From Membranipora membranacea (lineage: Eukaryota; Bryozoa; Gymnolaemata; Cheilostomatida; Membraniporidae): a DNA stretch of 64,000 nucleotides. Under the pieces are notes generated by a model. That model made no database searches, was not told the DNA's origin, and saw only the letters and a list, made by a program, of their open reading frames with translations. How positions within the stretch are numbered: position 1 is the first letter of the stretch; each line of letters starts with the position of its first letter. Location: contig OU612074.1 in the NCBI GenBank assembly GCA_914767715.1, positions 12,572,062 through 12,636,061 on the forward strand. The letters are read 5' to 3'. Both the position numbers and the translations under genes were made by a program. Shown piece by piece: positions 27,537 to 38,909 of the stretch.

Positions 27537-27655
27537 AGCTGTAGCTTCGTTTTACTCTCAAAATCTTCTTTAAAATGAATGCCAACAGATTTATCAGCTG
27601 GCTCAAGTGATTCAAAGTTGGTGGTGCAGTCTCTTAAATACTCAAACCCCAGCGA

Positions 27656-27663
27656 TTTATATA
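27656..27663 (-). promoter_or_regulatory. Candidate TATA box of the lipoxygenase gene
   Basis: The minus strand reads TATATAAA about 120 bp upstream of the lipoxygenase start codon, which would leave a 5' leader of roughly 90 bases. A CACGTG E-box (27756-27761, in context GCACGTGAC) lies about 100 bp further upstream. This is motif evidence only. Confidence 0.4.
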
Positions 27664-28265
27664 CATGAGAGATTGAACGTTAAATTAAAAAACAACTTCT
27701 ATTGAGTTTTTATTACACTTTATATTAAGACACGCCCCTGGCGAACCTGTCCAGGCACGTGACAATGTTGTTTTCAAAAAATGATTATGTTGAGCCCGGT
27801 TGCAACTATGTTTATGTGGGTAAGAGTACACAGACTAGATGATGCAAATGCGGAGATAACTATATGAAGTCATTGCCCTCATCAATCATACAATATTTAG
27901 GTCAGAGCTTTTCCTAGAACACCATTAAAATTTGTTTCGCAATAAGGAAAAATTGGCATTTAGTAAACACTAGTGATTTAATTGTTTACACCTCAGAGGC
28001 TTCACCCAACTTTTGAAACATACCAGTGACAGACAGGTTAAAATAATCCTGATGGCAAAGCAACCACATGGTGAAGATCAAGCCCTCATTCATCATAATC
28101 TTAATCTCAATTTCTACGCATTCTAACCACTAAAAATTATTATAAGGCGTTTCCACATAAGGAAAATATTGATGCAGCTTGTCACAAATAACCACAATGT
28201 TATTGTAGACAAAATACTATATCACATCGCTTGTGAACAACAACAGCTTTTTAGACATGTTTTCC

Positions 28266-28336
28266 TAACCCTGTTCACACGGCCACGGGTTTTGGTTTTT
28301 TAACAAAACCAACCAAAACCCGTGTGAACAGGGCTA
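28266..28336. mobile_element. 71-bp fold-back MITE with 9-bp target duplication
   Basis: Arms TAACCCTGTTCACACGG and its near-complement CCGTGTGAACAGGGCTA enclose a second inverted pair (GGGTTTTGG/CCAAAACCC). The 9-bp direct repeat ATGTTTTCC flanks it exactly (28257-28265 and 28337-28345). A 9-bp duplication fits the Mutator superfamily among DNA transposons. It has no coding capacity and would move only by help from elsewhere. Confidence 0.8.
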
Positions 28337-29194
28337 ATGTTTTCCTGATACTAAACATTGATGAATGTGGTAACTTACTTCCTGCAACATTCATAGTGTG
28401 GAAATTATGATCAATGGTATCAAATTCATATCACCAAACTTAATACTGGTTTGTCTCTTCATAGAAAATTTGAGCTAGGATGCCCTCGTTTTATTATTGA
28501 AGCAGGAAAACCAGATTGTTGATGTCAAGTCTTTCATCACTCAGCAACGCACGATTCATCTTTTTTCTAGGACGAACCGGCTAAATGTCTGATTGAACGA
28601 TTTAAAGGTATAAACCATGTTATGCCGCTAGAATCTCTTGAAATCCTTGCTAAGACATTGGGTGTTTGATGGGGGAAAAAAGGGAGAAAGCGATGGATCG
28701 AAAAAGAGATCAGCGCGCAGACGATCTATTACCAGTAAACTGTTCCCATCTGGAAAAACATCTATCCCAATTCCTCAAGCAATTCTAAAGATCATGCAAA
28801 TGAGTATTACTGTAAATGATATGGGCAGTATGTACCAGTCTAAGGCCACACCATCAGTTATTCATATGTAGGAAAAAGCGCAGATCCTGTTTGCGCAATG
28901 TAGATCAACATGCATTCTATTCTAGGATATGTGCAGTCAACAAACTGCTAGTCAAGTGCACTTTTTTATCAATTCAGCAGCAACATGTTTTGATGAATAA
29001 ATCCAAAAGAGTAAAGTCTACTGACCGGGTTTACCCTGTTGACGTCTGAGAGATTATATTCTTTGATAACAATATAGAGCATGCAGGGCAGAGTTGTACT
29101 TAGGTACATTAGCACTTTTCTGAAATGGAAACAACTACATGAGCACAAATATAATAGTTTGCATGGGTGAGAATATTTATATTTAGGTTAAAAT

Positions 29195-29277
29195 TAGCCT
29201 GTCTTGACATGCCTTGTTCGGTGGGCCGTTCCTCTCCCCCCCCCCCCCCACCGAACAAAGCTTGTCAAAACAGGCCA
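29195..29277. mobile_element. 83-bp fold-back MITE with 9-bp target duplication
   Basis: It starts TAGCCTGTCTTGACA and ends with the imperfect complement TGTCAAAACAGGCCA; a second inverted pair is TTCGGTGG/CCACCGAA around a C14 tract. The direct repeat GGTTAAAAT flanks it exactly (29186-29194 and 29278-29286). It is related to the copy at 32207-32260. Confidence 0.8.
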
Positions 29278-30773
29278 GGTTAAAATATGGCAACGCAGCA
29301 CAACACTATTGACTGGCTAAAAACAGGCCATGTGGATTAGCACTCATACGGCCTTCAAGACGAAGGTGTTTTAACGAGGGTGAACGCCTTGCTGCGTAAC
29401 ACTTTACACAATTAAATTGCAAAAAATGGGATGGATTTACATCTGTTTTGTCATAGCCAAACTGAGTGACCTTGATTCAATGTATTTTAAACGCATTCAG
29501 GTCATTATCCTGACGGAGAAATTATGAAGACTTTTTGAATGCGACATCCTAATAACATTAGCAGGACCGTAGTTAAGAATTAACGGTAGGGCAGGCTCAA
29601 GTCCGAGGCATCACCAGGAGGGGTGCTGTAAGCTCCTCCCTCAGTAATTTAAGGAATACTATTAGAAAATTGAAATCCGAGAGGAGATGATGTTGACATG
29701 AATTATTCAATTATAGTGTTTTAAGGCTATTGTAATTAGCTTTTTAGCTGAGGCAGGAAATGTGAGCAAGGATTCTCTGCCTATCAATTACTGCTATCAA
29801 CAATGAGATGAAGAACAAGGCCGTTAAGAAATAAATGGTAGGGGAGGCAAATTTCCGAGGCTAGTCTGAAGCATCAATAGGAGGGGTGCTGTTACTAAGC
29901 AATTTTAAGGCATTTAATTAGCAAATGGAAATCCCAAAAGACCTGAAATAATCAATTATATCATTTTTGGACCACTCTATTCAGCTTTCTAAGGGAGGCA
30001 GTGCCTCCCTGCCTCCCCTAGAACTACGGGCCTGATTAGGTAGGTCTATGTCAGACAAAAGAAGAATGTGTGGTGAAAATTAAACTAACCAGGCACACAA
30101 AAGTGCATATTAATTCAAACCCAGCAAATAGGGACATCTCTCACTCTCAACCCAATTCTCTGTCTTGGCAAGCAAAACCTTCTAGTTCTGAAAATAGATC
30201 GTCCGGTCCAATGTGACTCTTGAATATAATATCAGCTCATTAAATCTTTCTTAATGACAGCAACGTAAAATCGATCCTAAATGTAACTGCAAATTTTAGG
30301 TTTTGAATTTTTGAGACACTGCCAATGTGTACCAGTCTTAAGAATCATGTATGGATAACAGAAGCAGTGTCTCGCCTGTATGGATAATAGAAGCAGAGTC
30401 TCGTCTGTATGGCACAGCATGAAAGGCCACCATCCAGTAGGCCTGTACCGCAAATCACATTTTCAAAATGTAGGAAAACATGTTTTCTTTGATTTTGCAG
30501 TCAACAAGATGAATCAAGTGCAAGTTTTTGAACAATACAGCGAGGACTTTGTTTTAATCTAACACAGTGAGTCCTCTGACATAGTTTACCCAGTTGACAT
30601 CCAAAATTTTATTCCTTGATAACAATTTACAGCCTGACCGAGTTCTTCTGTTATTTTAAAAGTTGAGGAAAGTCTTGAATCTGTTTCACATCAGTACATT
30701 TGTACTGTTCAGTAACAGAACAATAACACAACCTGTTATTGATAAAAAATACCTGGTGACACCATTCAATATT

Positions 30774-30832
30774 TAGCCAGCTTTGTCACACGGCCACAGG
30801 TTTTGGCCTTTTTGGCCGTTGTGACAAGGCTA
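30774..30832. mobile_element. Fold-back MITE, relative of the 28266 copy
   Basis: It begins TAGCC, shares TTTGTCACACGGCCAC with the 28266-28336 element (TGTTCACACGGCCAC) and ends GTGACAAGGCTA. No flanking duplication is visible, which suggests an older insertion. Confidence 0.6.
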
Positions 30833-32206
30833 ATACTTTGCATGGGTACGGAGCAGTTGAATGAATGATCAAATATGGTTTCATGACTCAACAGGGAAAT
30901 CATTTTGAAACACAAATCTATTAATACTACAAATACGGATTGGTAAGGATCAAGATGAAATCTGATTTTTATTGCAGAATATTTACTAGTTGGAGCTTGA
31001 TAAATGTAGCTTTTCAGCTGGTATGGATTAACTACATCAAACTCCTAAAAAACATGTACTCAATATGAAAACATTATAGCATTAGATATTTCATGAGCAA
31101 TACTTGGAACTGGGGAAATAGGTTTGCACACCGATAAACGTTGACAACTTGTAAACAACTGAGTCATAAATAGATATGTGGGGCATATCTTGTTTGCGTA
31201 ATGCAGGATAAATGTGCATTTTGCAGTCAACAAGCTGCTAGCTAGAAAATGTTTATTCCCTCTGTGGCGGCGGAGATATATTACAAAAATCGGGTAGCGA
31301 CGCGTCTTGATACACAGCATTTGAAGTATTCCTCTACATTCATACAGGGAACAAAATTGTTCTAGCTGATTTTCAAGTGAAAATTCTGCATGCAAAGACT
31401 TCGCTTTGATGACAATTTATCACAGTGCCTCTTCTGGATGAATTAAAAAATGTACATTTTATAAAAAAAATCCGTCAGGACTGGGCAACATCTAAGGCCT
31501 CTTTGCACTGGGACATTTGTACTGGTCAGAGACTATAACAGGTGCACACAAGTTTTGTATTTTTTGTATGGATGGAACTAAAATATGGACCTGCAGCTCA
31601 GCAAACTTTTGATTTCGCAACTAAAACCCATCAATTTTACTCATTGGTCAGCAAAGGATATAAGTATGGATCATGAGAGAATCTGATTTCTTTGAAGTTT
31701 TTTCACTTGCAATAATTTGAGCGCAACCTCATTTGACATAATGCATGAAGATAAATTGTACTATTACCTTGACTAGTCTTTGAAACAGGGGAAACAAGAG
31801 AAAGCTCAGCATATGACGGCTTGAAAACAATTAACTTGGTGTTATTGTACCCAAAATATTGTAGCCTCCTGCTCCGACCTATACCTGAGCAGAGGGCAAC
31901 TTGTCGCCGCATATAACGGTCAGGCCCAGGCACCATTACTTCTCAGTTTTCAGATTTAGGCTAACCTTTTCATTTTAACCAACTCAAGGTGATTTAATGA
32001 CCATGAACGTTACCTAACAGAATCACCACACACTATTCAATTGAAAAGGCTAGCAATGTTGCATCAAGTCCTTGTTCTTTGTGACACACTCGGATCACAC
32101 TGGTTTGTCTTACGAGAGCAACCTGCAAGTGATATTGTGTAAACCTATGGAATTCCAGACACAAGGAGGATGTGTGCTAAAAATTATCATAACCAGGCAT
32201 GCAAGA

Positions 32207-32260
32207 TAGCTTGTCTTGACAAGTTTTGTTCGGTGGAACAAAGCTTGTCAAGACAGGTTA
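32207..32260. mobile_element. 54-bp fold-back MITE, relative of the 29195 copy
   Basis: Arms TAGCTTGTCTTGACAAG and CTTGTCAAGACAGGTTA; the centre holds TTTTGTTCGGTGGAACAAAG. Flanks GCATGCAAGA and GCATGCATGA agree at 9 of 10 bases, as expected for a slightly decayed 10-bp target duplication. Confidence 0.7.
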
Positions 32261-32796
32261 GCATGCATGAGTACATATCTATTCATCCTTGCAAAAGGGC
32301 TGTCAACTTATTATGACCCTTCGGTTTTTTACCAGCTCCCTTTTTTTGCACGTAAAGAAAGCGTAAGGCGGCTATTTTTTTTTGGAAAAAAAGTAGCCGC
32401 GTCACAAGGCCAACGCAGTCCACTTCCACAGATTTCGCATATGTTTTGTGTTCAATTGACTGTATTAGGTTTGAAGTTATTCTAAAAATAGACTATCAGC
32501 ATGTTATGATTTTGGAATATAATATTGGCACATTAAATTTCTCCTGTTGACGGCAAAGCATAGTCGAATAAATAAATGGTACCTAAATTACATCAACAAC
32601 TAAATTGCTACACCTTTTTCCATGTAAAAATATGAAAAAGTCATCATTTGTAGTCTTCCTATGATCATGGTAATTTATACTCTGTTTCATTGCATGAGTA
32701 ATATTTTTAAGAAGTGAAATGATTGATGAGCATTGCGAGGAGCAGGCCATCAATCAACATTTTTAATAGGGTTTTAATCTCATCCTAGTTGTAGAT

Positions 32797-35700
32797 TTAA
32801 TCCACGAATCGTCGGTTGGGGTTCTTGCCAAACAAAGTCTCTCTCAGTGCCGGCACCATCTGGAACAGAAAAAAATACACCAGGTGTAAAATAGTAACAA
32901 AACCTCCAAGAGCTCAAACCTGATACCTGACTGATGTTAGTGAATCACAGTACAGTGTCAACTAATGAATGTGGCTAACACGAACAAATTGGTTTAGGCT
33001 AATCAACTATTTGCAAAACTTCTATAATATTTATAGAGAAGAAACTGGCCCCAAACAGGCCAAGCAGTGCTTTACACAATCAAGGTGGATTAAGGTAAGG
33101 TAAGGTAAGTTAATTATTGAAGGTAAGTTTGTACGGATATACATGACACACTGAAACGGAATTGTGTTTATTTGACAAGTGTGAACGGGTGGTGAAAATA
33201 AATCATGACAAATATTACACGAGTGACAAAGTTTGGTGGTAAGATAAAATAAGACTCCATTAGCCTGCATGTTCTACAGTTGTGCTGTTGTCACAGTCCA
33301 AGGAGGAGCAACTAAAAATGCAGGCAAATTAGATCAAACTTGATCTGAGTAGGAGTGTAAGATAAAAAATTGCCACTTTCCCAGCAATTGAAACTAGTGA
33401 TAGAGACGCCTGCCGTGATGGGATCATTCAATGATAAACAAGCCACAAGCAAGGCAGCCAGCAGTCTATGAACTATGTTGCCAGTTGAGTGCCTGAATGA
33501 TTTCCCAGTGCTGGGAAATGTGAAAATGAGCATACCTGTTCATAGATTGATTGCAGTCTTTTCTCCAGAGTATTGATAACTTTAATTTTACCATTAGGAG
33601 TTGATAATTCTACACCACCAACACTGGAAACAAATACAATTATAGATGATAAGTACGGTAGAGTGTCAAGGCTAGATGTAAACATTGTAGTGGGAGGGGA
33701 CCTGAGTAGTATATACGATGCACTTGGAACCCCTTTACGCAGGCTTTTTTGCCTGTTTTCGGCTAAAATTGCCGGAAGTCATGCAAATTGCCTGAAATAT
33801 CGTCTGCAGGATGAGTGAACAACTGTCTGCAGGCAATCGAGTGTTTTGCAGTAAACACTCCGCGTAATTGTATTGAACCAGCATAATTTTGCCCGTGCTG
33901 TAGGAATGCTAAAAAAAAACAAGTAAAAAATCTCTGCGGTGATAACATAACCAAGGAAATAATGTTGATCACCACTTCTGAGGGTAGCCATTTAAGCAGG
34001 CTTTGTTGCCTGTTTTCGGTTAAGATCGCCTGTTTTACGGCTAAAAATCCCAGACATGTTCGTCATAAGGCAACTTGTCAACATGTTTTTTTGTGATTGC
34101 TGGAGCTGCAGCGAACAAGTCCCTGGTTAGAAGCTCAATCACTGAGAATATTAAAAGCAAAAGAATGTACATAGCTTAGTGTTTCCGCTTTAGTCTATCA
34201 ATCCATCGTACTCATAAACTTGAATCATGTGAGTTTCTGCGGACAGTGTTCTCATAGGAAGACTGCAGATGACGGCTCTTTTCACTATTTTTGTTGGTAA
34301 TTTGACATTGACACTGATCTTTGTTGCGTAGCATTCCCTTAACAAAGGTCTCATGTGTTCCCTGGACATCCATCTTGTTGGGTAGAGGGATGTGATGTTA
34401 ATGATCATACTGACTGAGTGAACAGTTAAACATGTTATTTAGGCATTGCTTTAATCATATTGCAAGACACGAAGGAGGAAAGTTAAACATGACCATGCCC
34501 CCCCCCCCCATTGATATATTTCTTGAGATTCGTGATCAAACAGGATGAATACCAGACAGAATAACTGTACTGGAGGAATGGCAAAACACCGACAATAACA
34601 ACTTTCTGCGGTGATAGCTCAACCAGAGAAAATGTTTTCATCACCTTCTGAGGGTAGTCGCTACCATGATAAAATCATATACAGGGATCTTAGTATTACT
34701 AGAATTTTTCGAGAGATCTAAACCAACGCTTCCAACTACATACAAATAACTATGCTTGATCCATGGAAAAGAAGCTAGGGTGGTAAAAGTTGCTGACGTG
34801 TTTGATCGTGGCAAAAATGAGATGACTTCCAAACTCTTGAACAGACATAATTTCTTATCCTTCAACGAAATGGAAAACGATTTGTATGAGTTTGAAATGT
34901 GTCCGAAGAAAACAAACATCAACATTCCTGTTCATCTAGGGTTTTCAATCCTATGCTATGCAAAATTGCGTATGCTTGAGTTTTATTACAATCTCCTTGT
35001 TAGATTTATTCCTAAATCTGAGTTCCAAGTCATGTGTATGGATACTGACAGTCTGTATTTGGCTCTCACCGCAGATAGTTAGGAAGAATTGGTACCTGAA
35101 AACCTAGGAAAAGATTTCAGATCTATCTATTCAGAATGGTTCAGTCACTGCTGCAAATTTAGTGTATGCAAAACACTCGATTGCCTGCAGACAGTTGTTC
35201 ACTCATCCTGCAGACAATATTTCAGGCAATGTCAGGCAATTTGCCTGACTTACGGGTGATTTTTAGCCGTAAAACAGGCAATTTTAGCCGAAAACAGACA
35301 AAAAAGCCTGCTTAAAGGGGTTCCAAGTGCATCGTATATACTACTGACCTGACACCCGCTGGTGTCGTCTGTAACTGGTTAGCCAAACAGGCTGGGCACA
35401 TAAGCAACTGAGCATCACCATCATTACTATTTGATTCGGTGTCTTTTATCTGGTATGACATTGATAGAGTTCATCACCACAAAAACTCGGTTGATTAATA
35501 ACAGCAAAATTCACTTGATATTGCATGAAATGTAGCCAGATTAGTTTCACCACCATTATCAATGAACTATACACTGTATCAGATAAATTCTCACATTTCA
35601 GCAGGGATGTAATTCTCTGTATCCAACTGAACGGCGACATCACGTCCTGTGAGTTTCTTAAATTTGCTGATGGATCCAGGTAGGGTCTCCTACATAAAGA

Positions 35701-38028
35701 CAAATGTAATAACTAAATGAGTAGATTCATTAATTATAAGCAGAGAATGAAGACACAGTTTTCCACTTAAAACTCCTAAATATGTTACTTTTACGTAGCT
35801 CTTTTAAGTGATCTTGAGTGAAGATACGCACAGCCGACAAAAATTGTGATAAGATCAGCTGTTCCCTACACTAGAACTCAAACCCTGCAACGTTGGTTTC
35901 CTAGTTGGTCAACCACATTGTTATTGGGATGTTCAATGCATTGAATTGGTGTGATCTTCATCAAGTTGTTGAAAAATTGGAAAAAATTAGAGTTGTCTCC
36001 TCACATATCATAAGAAGACAACTTCTGAAAGATACCACTTCCATTCCAGAGTAAGACAAAATTTGTGATTATGAGAAATCTGTCTCGTTACTATCAGAGA
36101 AAACAGTAGGCTAGTGTAAGAGCATCCCAGGGACACTGCTGACGGTGAATGTTGGTGCCTAAAATGTGAAGTCCAAAGCTTTAGCACTAAGAAATGCAAA
36201 GCAAATAATTGTTTAAATCTTATCACTCTTGAATGGTTATCACAGCTCACCTTGACGAGCTGCTCATCAGCTTTCCTACATCTGAGTTTAAGCTTAGGCT
36301 CATTAAGCTGACACAGACACTGAGCTGCAAGCCCTTCTAGTATAGCTTTATATCTGTTCTCATCCTTAGTCACTGTGGATAGTCTCTCCTTAGCTAAATC
36401 CAGCAATACCTGTACAAATAAACAAAGCGGTGATGTGAGGGAGTTGTATCTACTCAAAAACAGATGCTGGGAATAACCACAATCACTCAGAGTTTGTCTT
36501 CCAATAGTTTTTATTGGAGAGTTTATAAAACTGCCGGGCATCATATTATGGTGGATTTGGTTCCGAGCACATAAGAGGCTGACTCTACAGCCTTTAAATC
36601 GATAAGTTGGCCCCAAAAAGAATGCAAAAATGGCAAAAAAACATCCTCTCCATCACTCTTCCGGGTAGCTTGTGATACTATATGCCACTTAACCACTGTA
36701 CGAAGAGGTCACATCCCAGGTCATAACAGATTACAATAGGGCCTATATATACTCACATTAATATGATCTTCTCTGGCTTTGAGAACTTTCAGTCTGGAAG
36801 CATTCAGCATGTTTGAGTTCTGACTAAAATAGAAAGGCATTATTGAGTTGAAATTGTCTTGGTTCATCTTATCATTGTGACAGCACTGATGAAATCAGGG
36901 AGGAAATTCATATTTTGTGTTGAATTTTGGCACCAATTGATCTGAATTTAAAGAGCTATATCCAAGGAGTGGCCGGGACCAACTGCAAGATTGACATCGG
37001 CTGTTCGGTACTTTAAAGCGATGTCATAACATACATTTTCTTGGCTAGCTCAACCTGCTTCTCTTTTCTCTCATAATATTCCATAATCTTCACTCTCTGC
37101 TGCTGAACAAGTCTTCCCTTCTCAATGTTAAACTCTTCTTCAGCCTACAAGATAGATTTCAGAATTAAAGTTTTAAACTAGCTTAAGTATTGCCCAGCAA
37201 TGAGTACACAGATAAGCATCTAGGTGATTTCATTTCATTGCTGTGACTTGCATACCAGCTGTGACATTTGTTTTTGCATGGTGACCAACAAAATCTTGAA
37301 AGGAGACCTGTAACCGATGACCAGATCACCCAGCATGTTGTCAAGCATAACAATCATCGAGGTACACAAAAAAAGAGGCAACAGTCTGGAGAAGCGACAT
37401 AGTTCACAGTAAGAATTGAGAAGATTAGAAAAATTTATCAAGTTGCAGATTGATATGATACCCTTTTCTCTTGTTGTATAACATACCTTGGCTTCGATTT
37501 CTTCGACCTTCTCACTGGCTTCTTGGTCGATGAAAGCAATCATGTGCTTTATCTACAGAGAGAGGATGAGAATGTATTTTTGAAGTTTATATTAAAGAAA
37601 CTGCATGGATTCTAGTTTTTGAGGAGAACTCAAATACCATATTGAAGAGGGCAGTCCCAACCAACCCTATCTATGCAACTTTGATCATAGATGTCATAGT
37701 AGTTGGCTAGTTGAGTAATCAATTTGTTGAAAAATTCTGCAGTTGATATGCAACATTAGAGACAGAGAGAGGGCATTAACATCAGGGAATTTGGCTCAAA
37801 TCCTAGCTCAACTAGGAGTGACATCTACATAGTCAAATTATAAGAATAATGAGTACAACACAGCAAGCATAATAGAATTATTTATTAGAAGAAAGTGCAG
37901 AGAGGCAGTTCATAAGTCATTTACTTTAAGTTATTGCAAACTTATCAGACAATTTTCCCATCATTTGTGTACAACTTAAGGGAGAGAAACCTTACCTGCT
38001 TTTGTACATCTTGGTCGCTGAGAGCCAT
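32797..38028 (-). CDS. ATP6V1E: V-type proton ATPase subunit E, complete, 8 exons
   Basis: Exons: 37996-38028, 37487-37552, 37035-37144, 36757-36823, 36251-36409, 35595-35689, 33536-33623, 32797-32859 (681 bp, 226 aa, the usual family length). The product is a peripheral-stalk subunit of the cytosolic V1 sector, which couples ATP hydrolysis to proton pumping into lysosomes and endosomes. The family signature is clear: start [11 protein letters not shown], then [52 protein letters not shown], near the C-terminus [20 protein letters not shown], and the end [14 protein letters not shown]. The N-terminal half is the expected long charged coiled coil. A Polinton relic (33705-35345) occupies most of the intron between exons 6 and 7. 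CCAAT motifs and E-boxes lie upstream. Confidence 0.95.
33699..35351 (+). mobile_element. Polinton/Maverick relic with TIRs and 6-bp target duplication
   Basis: The element proper is 33705-35345 (1641 bp). It starts AGTAGTATATACGATGCAC and ends with the exact complement, so it has the 5'-AG...CT-3' ends typical of Polintons. GACCTG occurs directly on both sides (33699-33704 and 35346-35351): a 6-bp target duplication, the Polinton hallmark. The inverted repeats extend about 150-180 bp with an internal indel. Inside remains only a DNA polymerase B fragment (34756-35082). Complete Polintons are 15-20 kb, so over 90% of the element is gone. A subterminal module (AAGCAGGC to GGCTAAAAATC) appears again at about 33993-34050, and a roughly 58-bp block (TCTGCGGTGATA to CTGAGGGTAG) is directly repeated at 33932 and 34606, which shows internal rearrangement. 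Confidence 0.85.
34756..35082 (+). pseudogene. DNA polymerase B (protein-primed type) fragment of the Polinton relic
   Basis: The frame encodes part of the palm domain of family B DNA polymerases: a helix rich in [11 protein letters not shown] followed by the catalytic motif [10 protein letters not shown], in which the DTDS aspartates bind metal. It breaks at an in-frame TAG, beyond which the same frame continues with polymerase-like sequence until the right inverted repeat. No exonuclease or terminal-protein region remains, so this is a dead fragment. It lies in a V-ATPase intron, antisense to that gene. Confidence 0.8.
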
Positions 38029-38118
38029 TTTGAATGATTATGAAGAAACTTGGTGATGTGTCTGTCTTGATACTTTTGAAGAAGTGAACAACTTGTTTCT
38101 CTCTGGGCCAATCAATTG

Positions 38119-38128
38119 GTCATGTGAC
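38119..38128. promoter_or_regulatory. CLEAR-like E-box upstream of V-ATPase E
   Basis: GTCATGTGAC (minus strand GTCACATGAC) lies about 90 bp upstream of the V-ATPase E start, one base from the TFEB/CLEAR consensus GTCACGTGAC. A canonical CACGTG is at 38281-38286, and an inverted CCAAT pair (CCAATCAATTGG) lies just beside it near 38108-38119. In vertebrates V-ATPase genes are TFEB targets; whether this holds here is inference. Confidence 0.35.
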
Positions 38129-38834
38129 AACAAAAGTCAAGGCCGAACTTAACTTCCTGTTATAGCCATACAATCCTCATCATTGCTTCGGAAAACTTAT
38201 GTTGAAATATTGTGACAATACTGAGTTGTAACAGACTTTCCTTAGCGGGTAATATTAAATAATTAATGTGGTAAATTCGGCACGTGATATAATCAGGAAA
38301 TAGATGTGACAGGAAACCATCAAAGAGAGCAACTCTATGACTGAACTGAGGACTTTTGAAGCAAGTGCTGATTTTATGAAAACTGATGCCTGGTTCTGGT
38401 TTGCAACCAATATATTAAAGCCTTTGTACAGTTTCGTAATTCAGTAGGGGGAATGGAATATTCAGTAAAGACGTTTGACAGTGAAAACACTGAGTAAACA
38501 TAGGATCAAACTAAGTTTTAACAGGGGATGTAGCACAACCGCAAAACCTGACAATAGAAATATGAAGGCGGTAGTGAAGCGCCCATCTTCCTTCAAATGA
38601 AAAGACACATACATGAATCGCAAAGAAGTGTGGTGCAGGTGGTTTGTCTGATTGGTGGGTGGGGAGAAGAAGAAGAGCCTGTGCGAGGTCATATGGTACA
38701 TTTAAAGTGCTTGTAAAGGAAACAGGTTTTTGGTATCATTCTAGAGCTCTCAGTCTAGTTTAGAACATTATGCTATGTCCAAAAGCAGCCTGTGGCCCAG
38801 TTAAGAATTATTTTCACTCAAAGTTGGGATGAGA

Positions 38835-38909
38835 AGGTACTAAAAAGGTACTATTTTTCTCCTTTGGAGTTGTGATCACTTGTAGAAAATAGTACCTTTT
38901 TAGTACCTT
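38835..38909. repeat. 75-bp fold-back element
   Basis: The arms AAGGTACTAAAAAGGTACTA and TAGTACCTTTTTAGTACCTT are exact inverted copies, each with an internal GGTACTA repeat. No target duplication could be recognised. Confidence 0.75.

Larger units (their letters stand above)
27537..32796. other. Intergenic region of diverged tandem duplications and fold-backs
   Basis: No gene is supported between the lipoxygenase promoter side and the V-ATPase E stop. Blocks recur in the same order with heavy divergence: 'TGCAGTCAACAA' (near 28935, 30497, 31213), 'TTGATAACAAT' (near 29062, 30617), 'GTACCAGTCT' (near 28832, 30329). Each period also carries small fold-backs. A more recent pair of about 190 bp lies at 29575-29760 and 29820-30010 (both contain AGGAGGGGTGCTGT), and a 39-bp tandem pair lies at 30348-30412. 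Confidence 0.55.

Noticed and set aside
36008-36616. 202-codon minus-strand frame as a separate gene
   Set aside because: It contains the V-ATPase E exon 36251-36409 plus intron read-through on both sides.
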